Assembly: GCA_035315345.1 (NCBI GenBank)
Contig: DATFYA010000074.1
Span: 1-61,492, forward strand
Reading direction: 5' to 3'
Origin: Candidatus Methylomirabilota bacterium
GTDB lineage: Bacteria > Methylomirabilota > Methylomirabilia > Rokubacteriales > CSP1-6
Length of the DNA: 61,492 nucleotides
Within the stretch, counting starts at the first letter, position 1, and each line of letters starts with the position of its first letter. Under the pieces are notes generated by a model that saw only the letters and a program-made list of their open reading frames with translations, was not told where the DNA came from and made no database searches. Shown here piece after piece: positions 9,230-17,815 of the stretch. The translations under genes and the position numbers were made by a program.

Positions 9230-9258
9230 AGTCTAGTCGCTCGGCCGCGAGGTCGCAA
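9230..9258 (-). promoter_or_regulatory. promoter of the cupin-molybdoenzyme operon
   Basis: Minus strand: TTGCGA (9258-9253), 17 bp, TAGACT (9235-9230), about 22 nt before the cupin start. It is divergent from the promoter at 9292-9320; the two operons may be co-regulated from this 160-bp gap. Confidence 0.55.
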
Positions 9259-9291
9259 TACGGCGGTGGCCGCGGGTCGCGGGACCTCGCC

Positions 9292-9320
9292 TTGATTCGG
9301 CCCGGCCCATCCGCTACGAT
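9292..9320 (+). promoter_or_regulatory. promoter of the LigB-like operon
   Basis: TTGATT (9292-9297), 17 bp, TACGAT (9315-9320), giving a leader of about 43 nt with AGGAGG before ATG 9370. Confidence 0.55.
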
Positions 9321-9369
9321 CCGCGCTGCGACGGTTCTCCGCGCGAGATCCGCACCAGGAGGCTCATCC

Positions 9370-10215
9370 ATGGGCAAGATCGTCTTCGCGGGCGCGATGT
9401 CCCACGTGCTCGATCCCGACTACTACCAGCGTGCCTGCGGCGACGAGGGCCGCCAGAAGGTGACCGCGTGCATGACCGAGATCGCGCGGATGGGCGAGCG
9501 CTTCTCGGCCACCCGGGCGGACGCCCTGATCGTGGTGGCCGACGACCATCTCAACGCGTTCTCGTTCAACGCGGTGCCGGCCCTGTGCGTGCGCATCGGC
9601 CGGACGGTGCAGCGCATGAAGCAGGACCGCGCCGAGGCCTTCGACGCGGTGCTCGAGCACATGCCGGACCGCTACCCGCTGCACGAGGACCTGGCCAACC
9701 AGATCCTCGAGCGTGGGCTCGCGAGCGGATTCGACCTGGCCATGTCGTGGGAAGCGCCGGTGGATCACGCCTTCCTGAGCCCGGTCAACACCATGCACGG
9801 CACCCGCCCGATCCCGCCGCTGGTGCCGATCTGGGTGAACTGCTTCGTGGCGCCCCAGCCGACGCCGAAGCGCTGCTTCGACTTCGGCCGGCACCTGGCC
9901 GGCGTGGTCGGCGCCTCGCCCTGGAACGTGGGCATCATCGCCACCGGCGGGCTCTCGCATTTCCCGGAATTGTCGCTGCCGCGGGTGGGCGAGACCGACA
10001 CCGTCTTCGACCGCCGCCTCATCCACTGGATGGAGCGCGGCGAGCACGAGCCGCTGCAGGAGCTGACGGTGGACGAGCTGCACAAGACCGGCGAGCACGA
10101 GTTCCTGAACTGGATGGTGCTGCTCGGCGCGGTGGCGCCCGCCCGCGCGCAGGTGCGCTACTTCGGCGAGCTGCGGCGCATCAACCTGGCCGCGGTGGAA
10201 TGGAGCCTGCCGTGA
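9370..10215 (+). CDS. class III extradiol dioxygenase, LigB-like catalytic subunit
   Basis: 281 aa. The family fold of protocatechuate 4,5-dioxygenase beta subunit (LigB) is recognisable from AGAMSHVLDPDYY at the N-terminus (iron-ligand His12), VVADDHLNAFS (second His), and IATGGLSHFPEL (catalytic His region). These enzymes open catecholic rings or cleave related enediols with Fe(II). AGGAGG precedes the ATG. The stop overlaps the next start (GTGA), matching the LigAB two-subunit arrangement. The substrate need not be protocatechuate. Confidence 0.88.
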   Translation: MGKIVFAGAMSHVLDPDYYQRACGDEGRQKVTACMTEIARMGERFSATRADALIVVADDHLNAFSFNAVPALCVRIGRTVQRMKQDRAEAFDAVLEHMPDRYPLHEDLANQILERGLASGFDLAMSWEAPVDHAFLSPVNTMHGTRPIPPLVPIWVNCFVAPQPTPKRCFDFGRHLAGVVGASPWNVGIIATGGLSHFPELSLPRVGETDTVFDRRLIHWMERGEHEPLQELTVDELHKTGEHEFLNWMVLLGAVAPARAQVRYFGELRRINLAAVEWSLP

Positions 10216-10427
10216 GCCGCTACGAGGTCAACAGCCTGCTCTATCGGCTCAAGAAGGATCCCGAGTTCCGGGCGCGCTTCGATCGCGACGCGCGGGCCGC
10301 GCTGGCCGACGCCGACCTGACCGAGGCGGAGCGCGAGGCCTTCGTGGCCCACGACATGCGCCGGATCAACGAGCTGGGCGGCTATCTCCATCTGGTCATG
10401 TCCATCCCGGGCCTGGCCGCCCACTAG
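10212..10427 (+). CDS. LigA-like small subunit of the extradiol dioxygenase
   Basis: 71 aa, GTG start inside the GTGA overlap with the catalytic subunit. The all-helical sequence SRYEVNSLLYRLKKDPEFR, then LTEAEREAFVAHDMRRINELGG, matches the LigA domain, which caps the LigB active site. It is shorter than LigA of Sphingobium (~139 aa) and resembles the minimal LigA domain of newer ring-cleavage enzymes. Partner assignment rests on adjacency plus these motifs. Confidence 0.78.
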   Translation: MSRYEVNSLLYRLKKDPEFRARFDRDARAALADADLTEAEREAFVAHDMRRINELGGYLHLVMSIPGLAAH

Positions 10428-10436
10428 GTCTCGACC

Positions 10437-11285
10437 ATGAAGCTGGTGCGGTTCGGGCGGGCCGGCGCGGAGCGGCCGGGGCTCGTGGACGCCGACGGCG
10501 GGCTGCGCGATCTCTCGGGCGTGGTGGAGGACATCACGCCCGAGGTGCTGTCGCCCGCCGGGCTCAAGCGGCTGCGCGCGGCCCGGCCCGATCGCCTGCC
10601 GGCGGTGCGGGGCAACCCGCGGCTCGGCTGCCCGCTGCGGGGCATCGGCAAGATCGTCTGCATCGGGCTGAACTACACCGACCACGCCGTGGAGGTCTCG
10701 CTGCCGCTGCCCAAGGAGCCGACCATCTTCATCAAGGCCAACAGCGCGATCAGCGGCCCCGACGATCCGATCGCCCGGCCGCCCGGCGCGCACAAGCTCG
10801 ACTACGAAGTCGAGCTGGTGGCGGTGATCGGTCGCGTCGCGCAGGGCGTGGACGAGGCGCGCGCGCTGGACCACGTGGCCGGCTACTGCCTGATGAACGA
10901 CGTCTCCGAGCGCGAGTTCCAGATGGAGCACGGCGGCGGCACCACCAAGGGCAAGAGCTGCGACACCTTCGCGCCCATCGGGCCCTGGCTGGTCACCGCC
11001 GACGAGATCCCGGACCCGCAGGCCCTCGCCCTGTGGACGACGGTGAACGGCGAGCGGCGCCAGCAGGGCAGCGCGCGGGACATGGTGTTCCCGGTGCGCG
11101 CGCTCGTGGCCTACGTGAGCCGCTTCATGACGCTGCGGCCGGGCGATCTGCTCTCCACCGGCACGCCCGCCGGCGTGGGCCACGGGGCCAAGCCGCCGCG
11201 CTATCTCGAGCCCGGCGACACGGTGGAGCAGGGGATCGACGGCCTCGGCCGGCAGCACCATCGGGTGGTCCAGCGCCGCGCGTGA
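10437..11285 (+). CDS. fumarylacetoacetate hydrolase (FAH) family protein
   Basis: 282 aa. The FAH catalytic domain starts at about residue 72: IVCIGLNYTDHAVE, then KANSAISGPDDPI, KLDYEVELVAVIG (metal-binding Glu pair) and GYCLMNDVSEREFQ, ending in LLSTGTPAGVGHG. Family members hydrolyse C-C bonds of acylpyruvates, decarboxylate, or hydrate dienoates. Placed after a ring-cleavage dioxygenase, it probably processes the ring-opened product. ATG lies 9 nt after the small subunit; its stop overlaps the next gene (GTGA). Confidence 0.9.
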   Translation: MKLVRFGRAGAERPGLVDADGGLRDLSGVVEDITPEVLSPAGLKRLRAARPDRLPAVRGNPRLGCPLRGIGKIVCIGLNYTDHAVEVSLPLPKEPTIFIKANSAISGPDDPIARPPGAHKLDYEVELVAVIGRVAQGVDEARALDHVAGYCLMNDVSEREFQMEHGGGTTKGKSCDTFAPIGPWLVTADEIPDPQALALWTTVNGERRQQGSARDMVFPVRALVAYVSRFMTLRPGDLLSTGTPAGVGHGAKPPRYLEPGDTVEQGIDGLGRQHHRVVQRRA

Positions 11286-12640
11286 TCCTCGTCGAGCACG
11301 GCACCGTCATCACCGTCGACGGTACGCGTCGGATCCTGGGCGACGGCTCCATCCTGATCGACCGCGGCGAGATCCTCGAGGTCGGCCCGGCCCGCGACGT
11401 GCGCCCGCCGCGCGCGCCCGACCGGGTGATCGACGCCCGCAACCTGGTGGTGGCTCCCGGGTTCGTCGACACCCACGTGCATCTGTCGGAGCACCTCAAC
11501 CGGGGGCTCCTGCTCGACGACATCCCGGTGGATCGCTACCTGCCCGACTGGCTGATTCCGCTGTACTCGGTGATGACCGCCGAGGACGAGCAGCACGCGG
11601 CCCTGCTCGCCGGCATCGAGATGATCCGCACCGGCACCACCACCTTCTGCGAGGCGGGCACGCTCTTCGACGTGCTCGCGGTGGCCGAGGCGGTCGAGCG
11701 TCTCGGCATGCGCGCGATCCTGGGGCGCTGGACGTGGGATCTCGAGACCGGGCCCGATCGCATGCGCCAGACCACCGAGCAGGCGCTGCGGGCCAACGAG
11801 GAGATGCTGGAGGCGATCAACTCCCGCGAGGGCCTGGTGCGCGCCTGGCCGCTGCTGCTGGGCTTCGGCACCTGCTCGGCGGCGCTGATCCGCGGCGCCC
11901 ATGCGCTCGCGGACCGCTCCGGCGTGGGCTGGGGCATGATGCACCTGGCCTCGCACCCCTCGCGCCGGACGCGCGACCGCCTGCCGCTGGCCACCCTGGA
12001 CGGCTGGGGCGTGCTGGGCCCGCGCACCAAGCTCTCGCACATGGTCTACCTGGACGACGCCGACATCGCCCTGCTCGCCCGGCGCTCGGTCAAGGTCAGC
12101 CACTGTCCCACCGCGGGGCTCAAGCACACCAAGGGGCTCGCCGCCCACGCACGCGTGCCCGAGATGATCGCGGGCGGGGTGTGCGTCTCGCTGGGCGGCG
12201 ACAGCGGCAACGGCTCCAATCACTTCGACATGCTGCGGATGATGTACCTGGTCGCCAACCTCTACAAGGATGCGCGGCTGGACGTGGGCGTGATGCCGCC
12301 CGAGACGGTGATGGAGATGGCGACCCGGCGCGGGGCGGAGTCGCTGCTGATGGAGCGCCAGATCGGCTCGATCGAGCCGGGCAAGCGCGCCGACCTCGTC
12401 TTCTACGATCGCGACGCGCCGGAGTGGCGGCCCCTGCTGAACCCGCTCAACAACCTCGTCTACGCGGCGACCGGCTCGAGCGTGCGCAGCGTGATGATCG
12501 ACGGCCGGCTGGTCCTCGACGAGGGGCGGATCACCACGGTGGACGAGCGGGCGGTGTACGAGCGGGTCGAGGTGCTGGCCCGCCGTCAGGTGGAGCGCGC
12601 CGGGCTGCGTATCGAGAGCAGGTGGCCGCGGCTGTCCTGA
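11282..12640 (+). CDS. amidohydrolase family protein (ATZ/TRZ, chlorohydrolase/guanine-deaminase-like)
   Basis: 452-aa metal-dependent hydrolase with a TIM-barrel fold. Metal ligands are HxH in DTHVHLSEH (about residue 65), a third His in GWGMMHLASH, VSHCPTAG and the catalytic Asp in SLGGDSGNGSN. The composite barrel closes with the C-terminal GSIEPGKRADLVFYDRD strand. Relatives deaminate or dechlorinate s-triazines, purines and pterins. GTG start overlaps the FAH stop by 4 nt, so it is the fourth gene of a tightly coupled operon. Confidence 0.9.
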   Translation: MILVEHGTVITVDGTRRILGDGSILIDRGEILEVGPARDVRPPRAPDRVIDARNLVVAPGFVDTHVHLSEHLNRGLLLDDIPVDRYLPDWLIPLYSVMTAEDEQHAALLAGIEMIRTGTTTFCEAGTLFDVLAVAEAVERLGMRAILGRWTWDLETGPDRMRQTTEQALRANEEMLEAINSREGLVRAWPLLLGFGTCSAALIRGAHALADRSGVGWGMMHLASHPSRRTRDRLPLATLDGWGVLGPRTKLSHMVYLDDADIALLARRSVKVSHCPTAGLKHTKGLAAHARVPEMIAGGVCVSLGGDSGNGSNHFDMLRMMYLVANLYKDARLDVGVMPPETVMEMATRRGAESLLMERQIGSIEPGKRADLVFYDRDAPEWRPLLNPLNNLVYAATGSSVRSVMIDGRLVLDEGRITTVDERAVYERVEVLARRQVERAGLRIESRWPRLS

Positions 12641-12667
12641 GCGGGGCCGCGGCCACCCGGTCGGACT

Positions 12668-13465
12668 CTAGAGGACGAAGCCGCGGAAGCCCTTGCGCGC
12701 CAGCGCGTCGCGCGCCGACTCGGCCTGCTCGCGCGAGGCGTAGCCGCCGACCCGCACCACCCACGGAACCGCGGAGGACTCGACTCGCTGCACGTCGGCG
12801 CGATAGCCGTCGCGCTTGACGCGGGCGGCGAGACGGCCGGCCTGCTTGGCGTTCTTGAAGGCTGCGATCTGCACCGAGTACGTCCGCTTGGACGCCGCGG
12901 GCTTCGTCGACTTCTCGTGGGTCGCGCTCCTGGCGGCCACCGGCGTGGGCGCGGGCGGGGCGGCGCGCACCGGCGCCTTGGGCGGCGCGTCCTGCGTCGG
13001 CGCGGCGGGCGCGGGCGCCACCGCCGGGGCCGGGGGCGGCGTGGCGTTCGCGGTCGGCGTCGCGGCCGGGGTGGCCGTCTCGGCGCGCGGCTCCTCGGCC
13101 GGCGCGCCGGTCGAGGGCTTGGCGGTCACGGTCGAGATGACCGACTCGGGCGTCGCCTCGCGGGCATCGTGCTGACCGGGCTTGCCGAGGTCGTACCAGC
13201 CGAGCCAGTGCGGGATCGCGAAGACGAGCACGAAGGTGGCCGCCGCGGCGGCGACGCCGATCCAGATGCCGCGGAACGCGGAGTCGCGCGGCGGCTCCAT
13301 GTCCTCGTCGAGATCGTCGTCGAGCCACGAGGGCTCTTCGAGCGTCGGGAACTCGTTCTCGTTTTGCGCGGCGAGCTGCGCGTCGTGCGTCTCGGCGGAC
13401 GCGCGCGGCGTCTCGCCGTCGCGTGGAGCCTCATGGTCCGGTCGCGTCTCGTGATCGGTGAGCAT
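12668..13465 (-). CDS. SPOR domain protein, single-pass membrane
   Basis: 265 aa. An acidic cytoplasmic N-terminus (residues 1-64) is followed by a transmembrane helix (IWIGVAAAAATFVLVFAIP, about 67-85) and a long Ala/Pro-rich periplasmic linker. A C-terminal SPOR domain begins at TYSVQIAAFKNAKQA (about 193) and runs through VVRVGGYASREQAE. SPOR domains bind denuded peptidoglycan at the septum, so a role in cell division or envelope remodelling is likely (FtsN/DedD-like topology). Convergent with the amidohydrolase. Confidence 0.88.
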   Translation of the reverse strand: MLTDHETRPDHEAPRDGETPRASAETHDAQLAAQNENEFPTLEEPSWLDDDLDEDMEPPRDSAFRGIWIGVAAAAATFVLVFAIPHWLGWYDLGKPGQHDAREATPESVISTVTAKPSTGAPAEEPRAETATPAATPTANATPPPAPAVAPAPAAPTQDAPPKAPVRAAPPAPTPVAARSATHEKSTKPAASKRTYSVQIAAFKNAKQAGRLAARVKRDGYRADVQRVESSAVPWVVRVGGYASREQAESARDALARKGFRGFVL

Positions 13466-13572
13466 AGGTTCGTCTTAGCATGGGCCCCCGCGCGCTCCGG
13501 CAAGAATAAGCATCGGGGACATCCCCATCCGGTGACGCCGCGCGGCAGTCGAGATCTCGCGCGCCGGTGGCC

Positions 13573-13602
13573 TTGACTCCCGGCCCCGCGCGGACGTACG
13601 GT
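13573..13602 (+). promoter_or_regulatory. candidate promoter for the SDR gene
   Basis: TTGACT (13573-13578), 18 bp, TACGGT (13597-13602). It would give a leader of about 35 nt to the small ORF at 13645 and 110 nt to the SDR start. Confidence 0.4.
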
Positions 13603-13644
13603 GCACCGGCGATGTCAATCTGCTGACACCTTCCGGAGGGTAGC

Positions 13645-13719
13645 ATGGGGCAAGCCCCTGATCGTCCAGACGGCGAGCGCGAGCCGGCCCAACGGGCCCG
13701 TCCCACGATGGAAGGCTAG
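13645..13719 (+). CDS. possible 24-aa leader peptide upstream of the SDR
   Basis: ATG with GGAGGG 5 nt upstream; stops at TAG 13717-13719, two bases before the SDR start. The peptide (MGQAPDRPDGEREPAQRARP, then TMEG) is hydrophilic with no run of a single amino acid. The SDR's own GGAAGG lies inside it, so ribosome movement here would affect SDR initiation. It could also be a chance ORF. Confidence 0.3.
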   Translation: MGQAPDRPDGEREPAQRARPTMEG

Positions 13720-13721
13720 CC

Positions 13722-14558
13722 GTGCGACTTCAAGACCGGATCGCGCTCGTCACCGGCGGCGGCTCCGGGATCGGACGGGCCATCGCGGTGCGGTTCGCCG
13801 AGGAGGGCGCGCGGGTCATCGTCAACGACGTCGCGGCGGAGCGTGCGCACGAGACGATCGCGGCGATCGCGGCCCGCGCCGAGTCGCCGCGCGGCCGGGC
13901 GATCGCGGCCGACGTGGCCGACTCCGGGCAGGTGCGGCGGATGTTCGCCGAGATCGACCGGGAATTCGGGGGGCTGGACATCCTCGTCAACAACGCGGGG
14001 ATCGCGGAGACCGCGGCGGGAGACCGGGAGCGCATCAGCGCCAAGGCGGAGGCGCGCGTCGCCGAGACGATGTCGGGGCAGCCGATCACCACCCACTGGG
14101 ACGTCACGCAGGAGATGTCCGACGAGGCGTGGCATCGCATGATCGGGGTGCATCTGAACGGGACGTTCTTCTGCACGCGCGAGGCGCTGCGGCTGATGGC
14201 CCGGCGCAACCGCGGGGCGATCATCAACATGTCGAGTGTGGCCGCCCTGATGGGGCTCGACGCGACGCCGCACTACAGCGCGGCCAAGGGCGGCATCCTG
14301 GCCTTCACGCGGGCCCTCGCGCGCGAGGTGGCCTCGCGTGGGATCCGGGTCAACGCAATCTGCCCGGGCTACATCGACACGCCGATGACGGCGCCGATCT
14401 CGCCCCTCATGCAGCGGGTGATCTTGAGCCGGACGCCGATGAACCGCATGGGCGCGCCCGAGGAGATCGCCTCGACCGCGCTCTTCCTGGCATCGGACGA
14501 CGGCTCCTACTTCACGGGCCAGTGGCTCTCCCCCAACGGCGGCCTCCACATCGGATAG
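13722..14558 (+). CDS. SDR family oxidoreductase
   Basis: 278-aa classical short-chain dehydrogenase/reductase. NAD(P) site TGGGSGIG (residues 10-17), NNAG at about 87, Ser in NMSSVAALMG, catalytic YxxxK in YSAAKGG, then RVNAICPGYIDTPM. It carries an unusual ~30-residue insertion after NNAGIAETA (residues 98-130, ERISAKAEARVAETM and on). The insertion lies next to the substrate pocket and may adapt it. GTG start with GGAAGG 7 nt upstream. Cofactor preference and substrate unknown. Confidence 0.9.
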   Translation: MRLQDRIALVTGGGSGIGRAIAVRFAEEGARVIVNDVAAERAHETIAAIAARAESPRGRAIAADVADSGQVRRMFAEIDREFGGLDILVNNAGIAETAAGDRERISAKAEARVAETMSGQPITTHWDVTQEMSDEAWHRMIGVHLNGTFFCTREALRLMARRNRGAIINMSSVAALMGLDATPHYSAAKGGILAFTRALAREVASRGIRVNAICPGYIDTPMTAPISPLMQRVILSRTPMNRMGAPEEIASTALFLASDDGSYFTGQWLSPNGGLHIG

Positions 14559-14561
14559 TCC

Positions 14562-14646
14562 GGGGTCAGGTCTTGCATTACGACATTTTCGGCCCGCGTG
14601 CCGACACGGCACACGGTGGAAATGTCGTAATGCAAGACCTGACCCC
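14562..14646. repeat. 85-bp composite inverted repeat (REP/MITE-like), between convergent genes
   Basis: Perfect 27-bp arms at 14562-14588 (GGGGTCAGGTCTTGCATTAC... ) and 14620-14646. The 31-nt centre holds a second hairpin, GTGCCG (14598-14603) and CGGCAC (14607-14612), with a 3-nt loop. It fills the gap between the SDR stop and the rnhA stop (3 bp away), so the transcripts from both sides would fold it. No transposase is nearby. The symmetric composite structure resembles REPIN or non-autonomous IS200/IS605-type elements. Confidence 0.75.
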
Positions 14647-14649
14647 GAG

Positions 14650-15078
14650 CTAGACGACGCGGAGGATGCCGGCGCGGGCGAGGGCGTCGGCGCGGTCGTT
14701 GAGGAGATCGCCGCTGTGGCCGGCGACCTTGTGCCAGGTGACGTCGTGCCGCTCGACCAGCGCGATGAGCGCCTCCCAGAGGTCGCGGTTCTCCACCGGC
14801 TTCTTCTGCGCGTTGAGCCAGCCGTTCTTGCGCCACCGCTCGTACCACCGGTCGCGGAAGCAGTTGATCACGTACGCGCTGTCGCTGTAGATCGCCACCC
14901 GACGGCGGCCGGTCAAGGTCTGCAGGCCCTTGATGGGAGCGGTCAGCTCCATGCGCTGATTGGTGGTGGGATTCTCGCCGCCCGACATCTCGGTCTCGCG
15001 CCCGTCTTCGATCAGGACGACGCCCCAGCCGCCGGGGCCGGGATTGCCCGAGCAGGCGCCGTCCGTGTACATGATCAC
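14650..15078 (-). CDS. rnhA: ribonuclease HI
   Basis: 142 aa. Degrades RNA in RNA-DNA hybrids (R-loops, Okazaki primers). Catalytic residues are visible: Asp6 in MYTDGACSGNPGPGG, Glu44 in RMELTA, Asp66 in IYSDSAYV, His121 in VAGHSGD and Asp131 in DRADALAR. The basic handle region WYERWRKNGW is present, as in E. coli RNase HI. Start may be M1 or M3. Last gene of the long leftward housekeeping run. Confidence 0.95.
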   Translation of the reverse strand: MIMYTDGACSGNPGPGGWGVVLIEDGRETEMSGGENPTTNQRMELTAPIKGLQTLTGRRRVAIYSDSAYVINCFRDRWYERWRKNGWLNAQKKPVENRDLWEALIALVERHDVTWHKVAGHSGDLLNDRADALARAGILRVV

Positions 15079-15120
15079 CGGGGGTGGCGTGGACGTTGAG
15101 ATCGGAGCGCCCTCACCGTG

Positions 15121-15144
15121 CCCTCTCCCCCGAAGGGGAGAGGG
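15121..15144. repeat. GC-rich palindrome (copy 2)
   Basis: Perfect 10-bp stem CCCTCTCCCC (15121-15130) and GGGGAGAGGG (15135-15144) with a CGAA loop, between the zinc-ribbon gene and rnhA. The left flank CCCTCACCGTG matches the flank of the 1017-1039 copy (CCTCACCCTG). Confidence 0.6.
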
Positions 15145-15153
15145 AGAGGGGGA

Positions 15154-15861
15154 TCAGGAAGGCCAGTAGAGGTAGCGGCCGCAGGACTCGCAGGGAATCA
15201 GCGAGGACTGCGCGCGAAGCTCCTGCAGACGCTGCGGCGTGATCGTCATCCGGCAGGCTCCGCAGAAATTCGGCTTCGTCACCGGCACGAGGGCCAGCCC
15301 CGCGCGGGCGCGCAGGATCCGGTCGTAGTCGGCCAGGATGTTCGCGGGCAGCTTGGAGGCCAGCTCTCGGCGCTCGGTCCGCACCGCGGCCAGATCGGTC
15401 TCGATCCCGCGCAGCTGCTCCTTGAGCGTGGCCTCCTCGCTGCGTCCCTGGCTCTCCCGTTGCTTGAAGCGGGCCTCGGTCTCGCGGATGTCGCCGGTGA
15501 GCCGCTCCTGCGACTCCATCAAGACGAGGACCTCCTCCTCCATGCGGGCCTTCTCCTGCTTGATCTCCTCGATCTCGATCAGGACCGCGGAGTACTCCTT
15601 GTTGGTCTTGACCTCGTAGAGGCGGGCCTCGTTCTTGGCGCGCTTGGCCTGGACGACCTCGAGATCCTTCTCTTTGGCGCGCTGGTCCTTGCGGGCGGCG
15701 TCGAGGCGGGTCCTGGTCTGCTCGACCTGCTTGCGGGCTTCCTCGACGGCGGCGTGGATGGCGGCGATCTCCTTGGGGAGGCGGGCGGCGTCGGCCTCGA
15801 GCACGCCGATGCGCGTGTCGATCGCCTGCAGGCTGATCAGGAGCTGGAGCTGCTGGTCCAT
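15154..15861 (-). CDS. C4-type zinc ribbon, coiled-coil protein (zf-RING_7 family)
   Basis: 235 aa. Residues 1-165 are an almost uninterrupted charged coiled coil (DQQLQLLISLQAIDTRIGVL, then IEEIKQEKARMEEEV). The C-terminus is a treble zinc ribbon with CGAC and CESC pairs (FCGACRMTITPQRL, PCESCGRYLYW). The family includes Helicobacter HP0958/FlgZ, which links RpoN, flagellar mRNA and export; function outside flagellar systems is uncertain. It is commonly found beside rpoD/dnaG, as here. Confidence 0.88.
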   Translation of the reverse strand: MDQQLQLLISLQAIDTRIGVLEADAARLPKEIAAIHAAVEEARKQVEQTRTRLDAARKDQRAKEKDLEVVQAKRAKNEARLYEVKTNKEYSAVLIEIEEIKQEKARMEEEVLVLMESQERLTGDIRETEARFKQRESQGRSEEATLKEQLRGIETDLAAVRTERRELASKLPANILADYDRILRARAGLALVPVTKPNFCGACRMTITPQRLQELRAQSSLIPCESCGRYLYWPS

Positions 15862-15874
15862 TTCATATCTAGTT

Positions 15875-15950
15875 TGGTGGGCCCACTTGGACTCGAACCA
15901 AGACCGGACCGGTTATGAGCCGGGGGCTCTGCCAATTGAGCTATGGGCCC
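15875..15950 (-). tRNA. tRNA with CAT anticodon (elongator Met or Ile2)
   Basis: 76 nt with encoded CCA (15875-15877). Acceptor GGGCCCA pairs with TGGGCCC (7 bp). D-stem GCTC/GAGC, anticodon loop CTCATAA and T-stem CTTGG/CCAAG all fit; only the 27-43 pair of the anticodon stem is a C-U mismatch. It lacks the initiator hallmark of a 1-72 mismatch. CAT could be elongator Met or lysidine-modified Ile2. Lies between rpoD and the zinc-ribbon gene on the same strand. Confidence 0.93.
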
Positions 15951-15973
15951 GGCGGTCATGATACCACTCCGGC

Positions 15974-17791
<1,818 letters not shown>

Positions 17792-17815
17792 GCTTCGCCG
17801 TTCTCCTGGTGGGGG

